DNA of 64,000 nt, taken from contig NZ_JANPVN010000001.1 in assembly GCF_026157085.1 (NCBI RefSeq), positions 1,488,001-1,552,000 of the forward strand, in the 5' to 3' direction. Every line of letters starts with the position of its first letter. Position 1 is the stretch's first letter. Made by a program: the position numbers and the translations under genes. The notes under the pieces are model-generated. The model worked only from the letters and a program-made list of their open reading frames with translations, did no database searches and was not told the origin of the DNA. This DNA is from Sphingomicrobium arenosum. Its GTDB lineage: Bacteria; Pseudomonadota; Alphaproteobacteria; Sphingomonadales; Sphingomonadaceae. Positions 1 to 10,839 of this stretch are shown here, piece by piece.

Positions 1-286
1 TGGCGCGGGCGATATCGCCATCGGCGGCGTCGAGAAGCTGCCGCACCGGCGAGCCTTCCTCGAGCCGCAGCGTGACGAAGGTCCACGCCCCTTCCTTGCG
101 ACGCGCGACGATTCCCGCCTCGTCGAGGATTCGCAAATGACGCGACACGCGCGGCTGCGATTGGCCGAGCGCCTGCGCGATCTCGCCGACCGTCAACTCC
201 ATCTCGGTGAGGAGCCTGCAGATGCGCAAGCGGCTCTCATCGGCGAGGGCTTGGAAAAGTGCCAATATGTCCATTGCTTGGCTCAT
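1..286 (-). CDS. ArsR-family transcriptional regulator, N-terminal part (runs off the window)
   Basis: Reading the minus strand from ATG at 286 gives about 95 residues that stay open to the window edge. The protein begins MSQAMDILALFQALADESR and carries a winged helix-turn-helix typical of ArsR repressors: LRICRLL, then VGEIAQALGQSQPRVSRHL as the recognition region, then a wing. A second in-frame ATG at 274 is an alternative start. No ArsR-type metal cysteine motif (CxC) is visible in helix 3, so metal sensing is not supported. In sphingomonads, similar N-termini are often fused to a SAM-dependent methyltransferase beside metF/metH; this is family knowledge and the relevant part lies outside the window. 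The fold is clear; the ligand is unknown. Confidence 0.8.
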   Translation of the reverse strand, partial: MSQAMDILALFQALADESRLRICRLLTEMELTVGEIAQALGQSQPRVSRHLRILDEAGIVARRKEGAWTFVTLRLEEGSPVRQLLDAADGDIARA

Positions 287-297
287 GACTTAAAGAC

Positions 298-313
298 ATA
301 AAGAAACCTTTAT
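298..313. promoter_or_regulatory. Inverted repeat upstream of the ArsR-type gene, candidate operator
   Basis: Perfect 6-bp arms ATAAAG and CTTTAT, separated by AAAC, lie 12 bp upstream of the ArsR-type start codon. ArsR-family proteins usually bind such short palindromes over their own promoter, so autoregulation is a reasonable inference. It is not demonstrated, because the arms are short and AT-rich. Confidence 0.45.
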
Positions 314-343
314 CTTCTTCAAGTGAGAAATTCACCGCCCCCG

Positions 344-369
344 GGAACCCGATATGTGAAAAGATCGTT
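344..369 (+). promoter_or_regulatory. EcfG-type (general stress response) promoter
   Basis: GGAAC at 344-348 is followed by 17 nt and CGTT at 366-369. This matches the EcfG sigma-factor consensus of alphaproteobacteria (GGAAC, 16-17 nt, CGTT). It points at the lipoprotein gene at 484 and implies a leader of about 105 nt. The window encodes EcfG itself near 28.4 kb, so control of this gene by the general stress response is plausible. Confidence 0.6.
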
Positions 370-483
370 GCACCCGTCTTCCGAACCAATTAAGTCTCGT
401 TGCAGGCCCGCCCTAGAAATAGGCGCGGGTCGTGCCTTGTGCGCGCGACGAGCGGGCACGCTAACAAGGAATGGGAATACGTT

Positions 484-729
484 ATGAAGAAGATTGCTCT
501 GACCGCTGCGGTCCTCGGCCTCGGCCTCGCCGCTTGCGAAGCGCAGACCGACGAAGCCGCGGAAACCGGCATCGAAAACACCGGTGAAGCCATGGAAGCG
601 GACGCTGAAGCCGCTGGCGAAGCCACCGAAGCTGCCATGGAAGAAATGGCCGCCGAAGCCGACGAAACTGCGACCGAAGTCGAAGCTGCCGTCGAAGGCG
701 AAACCGAAGCGGAAGCCGCTGCCGAGTAA
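484..729 (+). CDS. Small acidic alanine/glutamate-rich lipoprotein
   Basis: 81 residues. The start ATG at 484 has AAGGA at 466-470 upstream. The N-terminus MKKIALTAAVLGLGLAAC is a lipoprotein signal peptide with lipobox LAAC and modified cysteine C18. The mature part is almost entirely A, E, T, M, D and G in a repeating pattern (EAAETG, EAMEADAEAAGEA, EMAAEADETATEVEA). It is highly acidic and probably helical or disordered. The gene is monocistronic: an EcfG-type promoter lies upstream and a strong terminator follows. Small anionic lipoproteins of this kind occur in sphingomonads without assigned function. A role in envelope stress is only an inference from the promoter. Confidence 0.85.
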   Translation: MKKIALTAAVLGLGLAACEAQTDEAAETGIENTGEAMEADAEAAGEATEAAMEEMAAEADETATEVEAAVEGETEAEAAAE

Positions 730-759
730 TTGGCTGCCTTCCACCTTCGGGTGAGATCA

Positions 760-794
760 GGGTCGTCCGGTTCGCCGGGCGGCCCTTTTCTTTT
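760..794 (+). terminator. Rho-independent terminator of the small lipoprotein gene
   Basis: An 11-bp stem (760-770 with 775-785, containing two G-U pairs) with a TTCG tetraloop is followed by TTTTCTTTT at 786-794. It sits 30 nt after the stop codon of the lipoprotein gene. Confidence 0.9.
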
Positions 795-802
795 GCGGGT
801 TG

Positions 803-1549
803 CTAGGCCTCGTCGCGCGGGGCCCGCAGCCGGTCGAGGTCACGCTCGACTTCGAGCGCCTCCAAATCGCACCCCGCGCCCAGATCGAGCGCTTCCACCT
901 GCGCTTCGGCGAGCCTCGCTGCACGCTCGCGCGCCTCGGCCTTCGCCATCGCTGCCTCGGCAAGCGTGCCGTGGACGAGCTGTCGTGCCCGGATCGTGTC
1001 GCGCGCGCTAGCGATCCGCGCCTGCGCCAGCACCTCGCGGCGAAAATCATCGCCGATCCGTCCTTCGAGCGCTTCGATCTCGCGGCACAGGGCGGACAAG
1101 GTTTCTTCGCCCTTGGCGATATCCTCGCGCAGCGCGTCGTGGCGCCGATCGAGGCTGCGCCGTTCGGTGACGAGGCCGCGCGCGCGCTCCTCCTCGCCCG
1201 CCGCCAGCGCATTGGCCGCATCGGCCTCCATCTCGCTGGCCTGTCGGACGAGATCGCGCTCGATCGCGCGCCAGCTGGTGATATTGGCGCCCAGCCGCGC
1301 CGCATTGTCGGTGAGGCGCTTCAATTCCTGTTGCGCCTGCCAGGCCAAACCATGGCTACCGGCCATTGCATCGGCAGAATCGATCCGCTTCGACCAAGCG
1401 CGATATTCGGCGTCGGTCCATTGCTCGCGCACGACCATCGGCAACACCCGCCGCCGTGCCTTGGCGAGGAGTTGCCCGAACCCCATCCAGGCGAGCGTCG
1501 CGATACCGACCACCGTGCCTGTCAGGAAAAGAAGATCGAGCGCATCCAT
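803..1549 (-). CDS. Membrane-anchored PspA/IM30-like coiled-coil protein
   Basis: 248 residues. Residues 1-28 form one hydrophobic segment (DLLFLTGTVVGIATLAWMGF) followed by a basic stop-transfer stretch KARRR. The rest is a long, charged, mostly helical coiled coil rich in A, E and R, with the heptad-like pattern seen in PspA/IM30 proteins. PspA proteins bind the inner membrane under envelope stress but normally lack a true N-terminal transmembrane helix, so this is either a divergent member or a convergent coiled-coil anchor. ATG at 1549 has GAGG just upstream. Its stop faces the lipoprotein terminator. The assignment is by overall character only. Confidence 0.6.
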   Translation of the reverse strand: MDALDLLFLTGTVVGIATLAWMGFGQLLAKARRRVLPMVVREQWTDAEYRAWSKRIDSADAMAGSHGLAWQAQQELKRLTDNAARLGANITSWRAIERDLVRQASEMEADAANALAAGEEERARGLVTERRSLDRRHDALREDIAKGEETLSALCREIEALEGRIGDDFRREVLAQARIASARDTIRARQLVHGTLAEAAMAKAEARERAARLAEAQVEALDLGAGCDLEALEVERDLDRLRAPRDEA

Positions 1550-1624
1550 ACCTCGCTGCTAGCAGCAATGCCTTGCCAATCTCTTTACCTTCGCAAGCCG
1601 TGGATTTGCGCTATCATGGCCGCC

Positions 1625-1837
1625 ATGATCCGTACTCTTCCCCTCGCCATCTGCCTGAGCCTTGCTGGCTGCGGCACGAAGGACGAGGCGCCGCCGCGTC
1701 CCGACGAGCGGGCGAGCGAGCGGCTTGCTTCGATCGAGGAGCGACTCGATGCGGCGGAGGCGGCCGATCCGACGGTGCGCGCGCCAAAAGAAAAAGGGCC
1801 GGATGCCGAAGCACCCGACCCATATTCTTCCGACTGA
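1625..1837 (+). CDS. Small putative lipoprotein
   Basis: 70 residues from ATG at 1625; an in-frame ATG at 1616 is an alternative. The N-terminus MIRTLPLAICLSLAGC is a lipoprotein signal with lipobox LAGC and C16. It is followed by a short, highly charged segment (RASERLASIEERLDAAEAA) that could form one coiled-coil helix. The last codons lie inside the groESL terminator hairpin on the other strand, so the C-terminal sequence is partly dictated by that structure. The lipobox argues for a real gene. No clear ribosome-binding site is visible, so confidence is moderate. Confidence 0.55.
   Translation: MIRTLPLAICLSLAGCGTKDEAPPRPDERASERLASIEERLDAAEAADPTVRAPKEKGPDAEAPDPYSSD
1786..1821 (-). terminator. 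Rho-independent terminator of groESL
   Basis: Read on the minus strand: an 11-bp stem (1811-1821 with 1796-1806, all positions paired if G-U is allowed), a TTCG loop, then TTTTTCTTTT. It lies 34 nt past the groEL stop and overlaps the 3' end of the small lipoprotein ORF on the plus strand. Confidence 0.9.
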
Positions 1838-1854
1838 GCAGTCGGCGGGAGGAC

Positions 1855-3534
<1,680 letters not shown>

Positions 3535-3592
3535 CTACGAAGGGGGAAGTTGAGAAAGTTGACGGTGGTCACCGCCCTTTCCCAATCCGGAA

Positions 3593-3880
3593 TCAGCTGA
3601 CGATCCCGAGGATGTCGCTTTCCTTCATGATGATGAGGTCTTCACCGTCGATCTTGACCTCGGTGCCCGACCATTTGCCGAACAGGATCTTGTCGCCGGC
3701 CTTGACGTCCAGCGGCGTCACCTTGCCGTCCTCGGTCTTCAGCCCCGAGCCGACGGCGACGACTTCGCCTTCCTGCGGCTTTTCCTTTGCGCTGTCGGGG
3801 ATGATGATCCCGCCGGCGGTCTTTTCATCGGCCTCGACACGGCGGACGAGGACACGGTCGTGAAGCGGTTTGAAACCCAT
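3593..3880 (-). CDS. groES: Co-chaperonin GroES (10 kDa)
   Basis: 95 residues. The protein starts [19 protein letters not shown] and contains the mobile-loop region [19 protein letters not shown] and the C-terminal ESDILGIV typical of GroES. It forms the heptameric lid of the GroEL chamber. It is the first gene of the groES-groEL operon, and its start is 40 bp from a CIRCE element, which indicates HrcA repression. Confidence 0.99.
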   Translation of the reverse strand: MGFKPLHDRVLVRRVEADEKTAGGIIIPDSAKEKPQEGEVVAVGSGLKTEDGKVTPLDVKAGDKILFGKWSGTEVKIDGEDLIIMKESDILGIVS

Positions 3881-3920
3881 GGTTTCCTCTCACTTTCCTG
3901 GTTGTTGATCTCATAGGCAG

Positions 3921-3947
3921 CTGGCACTCCTACAAGAAGAGTGCCAG
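3921..3947. promoter_or_regulatory. CIRCE operator (HrcA binding site) of groESL
   Basis: CTGGCACTC and its exact inverse GAGTGCCAG are separated by 9 nt, as in the CIRCE consensus (TTAGCACTC, 9 nt, GAGTGCTAA). The site lies 41-67 bp upstream of groES. HrcA is the known repressor at CIRCE sites and is itself GroEL-dependent. hrcA is not in this window. Confidence 0.95.
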
Positions 3948-3991
3948 CATCGAACACGCATCTGGGATGCGCTTTCCAACACGTCAACGGG

Positions 3992-5401
3992 TCAGGCGGA
4001 GATTTTTTTGCTCGGGTCGTCCCGGGTCAGCCCCAACGCCTCGCGGCGCGACCAGCGCCAGGCCATGAGCACGGCGACGATGGCGAGGCCGATGGCGAGG
4101 CCGGTCCAGATGCCGATGCCGTCCCAGCCCTGGGTGAAGGCGAGCCAGACGCCGACGCCGATACCGATCACCCAATAGCCGAGGAAGGTGTAGATCATCG
4201 GCACCTTGGTGTCGTGGATGCCGCGCAGCGCGCCTGCGCCCGCGACCTGCGCCCCGTCGACCAGCTGGAAGATGGCGGCGACACCGAGATAGGCGACGCC
4301 CAAGGCGATGACCGGCGCGTTTTCGGCGCTGTCCTCGAGGAAGATGGTGATGAGCTCGCGCGGGAAGGTCAGCAGGACGATCGCCATCATCCCCATGAAG
4401 CCGACCGCCAGCGCCCAGCCGGTCCAGCCGGCGCGGCCGATGCCGTCATGGTCCTGCCGCCCATACATGATGCCGGTGCGCACGGTCGTCGCCTGGCTGA
4501 TCCCCCAGGGGACCATGAAGGACAAAGCGGCGATCTGGAGCGCGACCGAATGCGCCGCCAGTTCCTGTTCGCCGATGAGGCCCATGAGATAGGCGGCGGC
4601 CGAAAAAACTCCGCCCTCGAACCCCAGCGCGAGGCCGATGGGCAGGCCGAGGCGCCACATTTCGCGATAGCGCGGCCAATCGGCTTTCCAGAAGCGCCCG
4701 AACAGGTGGAAACGGCGAAACTGGCGGTCGCGCACGACCACGAGGCTGAGCATCGCGGCGAGGATCGACCAGGTGATGGTCCCCGCGATGCCGCCGCCGA
4801 GCACGCCCAGTTCGGGCAGGCCGAAGGCGCCGAAGATGAGGCCGTAGCCGAAGAAGGCATTGAGGAGCACGCCCGCCACGCTCATCACCAGCACCCAGCC
4901 CGGGCGCTCGAGCGCGGCAACGAAATTCCTCAATGTGTTGAAGAAGAGGAAGGGAAAGAGCGACCACATATAGCCGCGCAGGAAGGTCTGGGCGATGGCC
5001 GCCAGCTCGGGATCCTGCCCCAGTGCGATGATGATGCCTTGCGCATTCCACATGACGAGCCAGAAGGGCAGGACATAGGTGAAGACAAGCCATACCGACT
5101 GGCGAAAGCTGCGCCGCACGTCGGTCACGCTCTTCAGCTTTCGGCCCAGCGCGCTCGCCATCATCGGCGAGGCGGCGGTGACGAGGCCCAGCGCGACGAG
5201 CGAGAAGGCGAAATAGAGGTTCACCGCCAGCGCCACGCCCGCGATCGCCTTTGGCCCCACCTGCCCCATCAGCCACACGTCGGTCGCGTTGATCGAGGCC
5301 ATGGTGAGGTTCGACAGAATGAGCGGCCAGGCGAGCCGCAGCGTGGCCTTCAGTTCATGGCGCCACGGATGCGCTGTCGGGGTGACGGGAACGGCGGACA
5401 T
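3992..5401 (-). CDS. MATE-family multidrug/toxin efflux transporter (NorM type)
   Basis: 469 residues from ATG at 5401 (MSAVPVTPTAHPW). There are about twelve hydrophobic segments arranged as two similar halves, as expected for MatE domains. It is an inner-membrane antiporter that exports cationic compounds in exchange for Na+ or H+. The substrate cannot be read from the sequence. It is transcribed in the same direction as groES but ends 111 nt upstream of it, with the CIRCE operator in between, so it is a separate unit. It is divergent from sppA. Confidence 0.92.
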   Translation of the reverse strand: MSAVPVTPTAHPWRHELKATLRLAWPLILSNLTMASINATDVWLMGQVGPKAIAGVALAVNLYFAFSLVALGLVTAASPMMASALGRKLKSVTDVRRSFRQSVWLVFTYVLPFWLVMWNAQGIIIALGQDPELAAIAQTFLRGYMWSLFPFLFFNTLRNFVAALERPGWVLVMSVAGVLLNAFFGYGLIFGAFGLPELGVLGGGIAGTITWSILAAMLSLVVVRDRQFRRFHLFGRFWKADWPRYREMWRLGLPIGLALGFEGGVFSAAAYLMGLIGEQELAAHSVALQIAALSFMVPWGISQATTVRTGIMYGRQDHDGIGRAGWTGWALAVGFMGMMAIVLLTFPRELITIFLEDSAENAPVIALGVAYLGVAAIFQLVDGAQVAGAGALRGIHDTKVPMIYTFLGYWVIGIGVGVWLAFTQGWDGIGIWTGLAIGLAIVAVLMAWRWSRREALGLTRDDPSKKISA

Positions 5402-5521
5402 GATCTGAGCGGCTAGCCGCGAGCCGCGGCGGCGTCCAGCGAATAAGGCCAGAGAATAAAGGTGGAGCGCGCGCGCCGCCCGGCCTAAGGTAGTCCGCAA
5501 AAGCTCCTGGGAGATTTGCAC

Positions 5522-7378
5522 GTGAGTTTCGCCCGTTCGCTCTGGAAACTGCTGGTCGGCATCAAGGATTTGCTGGTGCTCATCTTCATGCTGCTCTTCT
5601 TCGGGCTGCTCTATGTCGCACTGCGCGCGTCGCCCGATCCGGTGCTCGGCGACGGCGTCCTGCTGGTCGATCTCGACGGTTCGGTGGTCGAGGAAGCGCA
5701 GCCTGCCGATCCTTTCGCCGAGCTGGCGGGCCAGCCCGCGATCCGCGAATGGGCGCTGCCCGACGTGCTCGCCGCGCTGAAGGCGGCCAAGGAGGATGAT
5801 CGCGTCGCGGCGGTGGCGCTCGACCTCGACGGCTTCATGGGCGGCGGCCAGCCGGCGATGGAGGAAATCGGCGAGGCGCTCGACGCGATTCGGGCCGAGG
5901 GCAAGACGGTCACGGCCTTTGCCACCGGCTATGTCGGCGACAGCTACCAACTGGCCGCCCATGCCGACGAAGTGCATTTGAACCCGATGGGCGCGGTGGC
6001 GCTCGCGGGACCGGGCGGCAGCCAGCTCTATTTCGCCGAACTGCTCGAGCGTCTCGGCGTGACCGCCAATGTCTACAAGGTCGGCACTTACAAGGCGGCG
6101 GTCGAACCCTTTACCGAGCGGTCGATGTCCGAGCCTGCGCGCGAGAATATGCGTGCGTTGGTCGAGGCGCTGGGCGAACAGTGGCGCGACGACGTCAAGG
6201 CCGCGCGCCCTGCCGCGCAGCTCGACCTCGTCATGGACGATCCGGTGAGCGCCTTTGCCGGGTCGAGCGACCTTGCCGCGCGCGCGGTCGAACTGGGGCT
6301 CGTCGACCAGCTGTCGAGCCGCCGCGAATGGGAAGCGCGGCTCGCCGAACTGGGCGGCGCCGATGATGACGCACCGGGCGGTTTCAAGCGCATCGAGCTG
6401 GCCGATTATATCGCGCTCGAGACGCCGCGCGAGAAGGGCGGCGAGATCGCCATCGTCACCGTGGCGGGCAATATCGTCGATGGCAGCGCCGATCCGGGCA
6501 CCGCGGCGGGCGAGAGCCTCGTCGACGCGCTCGAACGCGCCAAGGAACGCGATTACAAGGCGCTGGTCGTGCGCATCGACAGCCCCGGCGGCTCGGCGCT
6601 GGCGTCCGAACGCATCCGCAACGCGATCCTCGACCTGAAGGCCGAGCAGGATATTCCGGTCATCGCCAGCTTCGGCACCTATGCGGCGAGCGGCGGCTAT
6701 TGGGTCGCCACGGCGGCCGACAAGATCGTCGCGCCGACTTCGACGCTGACGGGCTCGATCGGCGTGTTCGCGGTGCTGCCGAGCTTCGAGGGCAGCCTCG
6801 ACAAGCTCGGCATCGGGGTCGATGGCGTGCGCACCACGCCGCTGTCGGGTGAGCCCGATCTGCTCGCGGGGCCCTCGGAGGCGGCAGACACGCTGTTCCA
6901 GGCGGGAGTCGAGAGCACCTATGCCAAGTTCCTCGCCATCGTCGCCGAGGCGCGCGGGCTTCCGGTCGAGCGGGTCGCGACCATCGCCGAAGGGCGCGTG
7001 TGGGACGGCGGCACGGCGCGGCAGCTGGGGCTGGTCGACCAATATGGCGGCTTGGACGACGCCATCGCGCTCGCCGCTGCCGAAGCGGGGATCGAGGGCG
7101 AGCCGAGCGTGCATTGGATTGCGCGGGAATTGAGCTTCTCGGCCAAGCTCGCCGACATGTTCGGCGGCGCCAATGAAGAAGCGCCCGCGCCCGACGCCTT
7201 CGCGCGGATCGCGGGGCGGCCCGACGCGCTGATGCTGCGCGCGGTGTCGACGCTGGAGGAGTTGCTCGCCGGGCCGACGATCCAGGCGCGTTGCCTCGAG
7301 TGCGCGCCGGTGACGCCGCCGCAGGCCGCCGAGACGGCGGCGACGCGATCGTGGCTGGCTCGGGTCTTGTTCGACTAG
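5522..7378 (+). CDS. sppA: Signal peptide peptidase SppA, long (67 kDa) form
   Basis: 618 residues from GTG at 5522, chosen because GGGAG lies 8 nt upstream. One N-terminal transmembrane helix (about residues 14-36) is followed by two tandem S49 peptidase domains. The catalytic dyad is split between them as in E. coli SppA: lysine K191 in VGTYKAAVEPF and serine S390 in YAASGGYW, 199 residues apart. SppA degrades signal peptides released in the inner membrane. Its stop codon overlaps that of the convergent PepSY gene within CTAG. Confidence 0.97.
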   Translation: MSFARSLWKLLVGIKDLLVLIFMLLFFGLLYVALRASPDPVLGDGVLLVDLDGSVVEEAQPADPFAELAGQPAIREWALPDVLAALKAAKEDDRVAAVALDLDGFMGGGQPAMEEIGEALDAIRAEGKTVTAFATGYVGDSYQLAAHADEVHLNPMGAVALAGPGGSQLYFAELLERLGVTANVYKVGTYKAAVEPFTERSMSEPARENMRALVEALGEQWRDDVKAARPAAQLDLVMDDPVSAFAGSSDLAARAVELGLVDQLSSRREWEARLAELGGADDDAPGGFKRIELADYIALETPREKGGEIAIVTVAGNIVDGSADPGTAAGESLVDALERAKERDYKALVVRIDSPGGSALASERIRNAILDLKAEQDIPVIASFGTYAASGGYWVATAADKIVAPTSTLTGSIGVFAVLPSFEGSLDKLGIGVDGVRTTPLSGEPDLLAGPSEAADTLFQAGVESTYAKFLAIVAEARGLPVERVATIAEGRVWDGGTARQLGLVDQYGGLDDAIALAAAEAGIEGEPSVHWIARELSFSAKLADMFGGANEEAPAPDAFARIAGRPDALMLRAVSTLEELLAGPTIQARCLECAPVTPPQAAETAATRSWLARVLFD

Positions 7379-8064
7379 GCGTTGCGGCGGGTCTTGCGGC
7401 GGGTCGCGAGCGGGAGCAGCACCAGCGCCATGAGCGTCGCGAGCGTCGCCAGCGCGGCGAAGATGCGCAGCCAGTTGTTGTTGATGTCCTCGCGCGTCTG
7501 GAGGTCCATGATGTGGAGGCCCCACATGAAGTCGAAGGCGCGCCACCAGCCGGTGCGGACCGCGCCGATGCGGCCCGTGGCCTGTTCGACGTAGAAGCGG
7601 GTGCCGTCCTTGTCCTCGACCGCCCAGGCCGCGGTCGGGCGGCGCCAGTCGAGCGGCGGGTCCTGCGCATCGGTGAGCGTCACATTCGCCAGTTCAAAGC
7701 CGCCGACGTGGCGGGCCTCGACCTCGGCGACCGCCTCGGCGGCGTTCCACGGCTGTAGCCAGTCGCCGCTCATGGGATCGGCGACGCGGACCATGCCCGA
7801 CAAAGGGATGACCCAGACGGGGCCGCGGGCGCGGGGTTCGAGACTGATGCCCGACAGAGGCACCGCCTCGATGCCCTCGGGCAGGCGCGGCGCGGCGGCG
7901 AGGCGCACGGCGTCCTCGCCCTTGAGGAGATGCGAGCCGCGCACTTCCTCGATCGGCTTCAGGACCATGAAGAAGCCCGACAGCGTCCAGAAGAGGATCG
8001 GCACGCCGACCAGCCAGCCGGTCCACAGGTGCCAGCGCCGCAAGGTCTTGCGCATGTTCGCCAT
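7375..8064 (-). CDS. PepSY-domain inner-membrane protein
   Basis: 229 residues from ATG at 8064, with GGGGGG 5 nt upstream. One transmembrane helix follows KTLRRWHLWTGWLVG, then an extracytoplasmic region of about 165 residues, then a second helix (LRIFAALATLATLMALVLL) and a basic tail KTRRNA. The N-terminal RxWHLWTG and the later FMWGLHIMD are typical of PepSY-associated membrane proteins, which occur near iron uptake or reductase functions. No such partner is adjacent here, so the specific role is unknown. It is convergent with sppA, with overlapping stop codons. Confidence 0.75.
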   Translation of the reverse strand: MANMRKTLRRWHLWTGWLVGVPILFWTLSGFFMVLKPIEEVRGSHLLKGEDAVRLAAAPRLPEGIEAVPLSGISLEPRARGPVWVIPLSGMVRVADPMSGDWLQPWNAAEAVAEVEARHVGGFELANVTLTDAQDPPLDWRRPTAAWAVEDKDGTRFYVEQATGRIGAVRTGWWRAFDFMWGLHIMDLQTREDINNNWLRIFAALATLATLMALVLLPLATRRKTRRNA

Positions 8065-8090
8065 CAATTCCCCCCGTTCTTATGCCCTGT

Positions 8091-8170
8091 CGTCATCCCA
8101 GCATAGGCCGGGATCCATGTCGCCGAGAACAGGCGACACGGCATGGGCCCCAGCCTGCGCTGGGGCGACG
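8091..8170. repeat. Two-hairpin intergenic repeat, copy 1
   Basis: The left unit starts CGTCATCCCAGC with a degraded partner arm (CCGGGATCCATG). The right unit is GGGCCCCAGC / GCTGGGGCGACG. The copy lies between lpd and the PepSY gene. Six related copies occur elsewhere in the window. Confidence 0.85.
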
Positions 8171-8195
8171 GTCAAGGCAATGACGTTGCTCGCGC

Positions 8196-9599
<1,404 letters not shown>

Positions 9600-9773
9600 G
9601 TTCACCTGCTCGTCGTGCAATGAAAAAAAGAATGCCGCCCACATAGGACTTTTGGCGGCGAGCGCAACCGAGCGTGACGAAAGCCCGTCGGCGGGGATGC
9701 ATTGTGAGCGATCTCTTAACCCTTTGGGGCCTATGCCTTTTCCCGGACAGGGGTGACGATAAAGGGATAGAAT

Positions 9774-10709
9774 ATGGATCAGCGTAATTGGCTCATCATC
9801 GATACGAGCGCCTCCGAAGGCATTCGTTTCAGCGAGGTCGTGCCCGCCGCGCGCCCCGTGCTGGGCCCGGTCCATGTCGTGTCGCCCGAGGGTAAGCCGA
9901 CCTTCACCGACGTCCTCCAGACCTATGCGCGCGAGGCGGGCAAGGATCTGACCAAGCTCGAGCCGCTGCTCGTTATCGCGGGCGCGGCATCGGGCGAGAT
10001 GATCAGCCTGTCGCGCGCCAATTGGACCATCACGCGTTCGGGGCTGACCAGCCTGTTTGGCACCAAGGTGCGCGTCATCAACGATGTCGTCGCCATGGCC
10101 TGGGCCGCGCAGGCAAGCACTAGCCGCGCCGCCACCGTGCGCGGCACCAAGCCCGCCCCCGACTTCAAGTCGCCGGGGCGTATGAGCATGCTGTTCGTTG
10201 GTGACGGCGTCGGTGCCTCGATCGTGGATGTCGACCGCGACGGCTATCAGCGCGTGATGGAAACCGAGGCCGGGCACGGTGATTTCGCGCCGCAGAGCGA
10301 GCGCGAACTCAAGCTTGCCGAACTGCGCCGCGGCGAGTTCACGCAGACCAGCTGGGAGCGCATGCTCACCACCGATCGCAATGATGAATGCTGGAAGGCC
10401 TTCCCCGAGATGCGCGACATGGAGCGCGACCGGATGCTCGGCGAATGGTTCGGCCGCTTCCTCGCCAACCTCATCCACATCCATGGATCATGGAGCGGCG
10501 TTATGCTGACCGGCCCGCGCGCCAGCCAGCTAACGACCGGCAGCGCCAAGATCGCCTTCGAGGGCATTTTCACCAAGCGCCGCCAGTTCCAGCGCCTCCT
10601 GCTCCAGACACCGGTGTGGACGCTGTCGCAGACCGATGCCGTCATGCACGGCGGCGCCGCGCTGATGGCGGTGCGCGCCGCGCAGGAGGGGCCGCGCATC
10701 GCGGCCTAG
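9774..10709 (+). CDS. Glucokinase-like protein with a degenerate phosphate-binding loop
   Basis: 311 residues, near the usual length of the Glk family. Family motifs remain: INDVVAMAWA carries the catalytic Asp after Asn, EAGHGDFAPQSE corresponds to the EGGHxxFAP sugar-binding motif, and GDGVGASIV resembles the second phosphate loop. The N-terminal ATP loop DxGGTxxR is replaced by DTSASEGIRF, losing both glycines and the threonine. The enzyme may be weakly active, may have changed substrate, or may be a regulatory pseudokinase. It is transcribed divergently from lpd and is followed by a marR-protease pair. ATG at 9774 is the first codon of the open frame with good family alignment. Confidence 0.7.
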   Translation: MDQRNWLIIDTSASEGIRFSEVVPAARPVLGPVHVVSPEGKPTFTDVLQTYAREAGKDLTKLEPLLVIAGAASGEMISLSRANWTITRSGLTSLFGTKVRVINDVVAMAWAAQASTSRAATVRGTKPAPDFKSPGRMSMLFVGDGVGASIVDVDRDGYQRVMETEAGHGDFAPQSERELKLAELRRGEFTQTSWERMLTTDRNDECWKAFPEMRDMERDRMLGEWFGRFLANLIHIHGSWSGVMLTGPRASQLTTGSAKIAFEGIFTKRRQFQRLLLQTPVWTLSQTDAVMHGGAALMAVRAAQEGPRIAA

Positions 10710-10795
10710 CCCCACGCCGCGCGTTCGGTCTTCCGCATTGTCTGCCGCCGTTCGTCGAAAACTTGCTTGACGACCCCAGTTTTGGAGCCGCATTA

Positions 10796-10823
10796 GCATA
10801 AGCCATTATATAGGCACTTATGC
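10796..10823. promoter_or_regulatory. Inverted repeat over the marR promoter, candidate MarR operator
   Basis: GCATAAG (10796-10802) and CTTATGC (10817-10823) are perfect inverse arms around an AT-rich 14-nt centre. They end 16 bp before the marR start. A TTGACG at 10767-10772 could be the -35 box, which would place the repeat over the -10 and start region, a usual position for MarR autorepression. Confidence 0.55.
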
Positions 10824-10839
10824 AAAGGCGATTTCGGAG

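Noticed and set aside
5402..7546. Long N-terminal extension of the MATE frame on the minus strand
   Set aside because: It is antisense to sppA, which has both catalytic residues. The MATE protein starts naturally at 5401.
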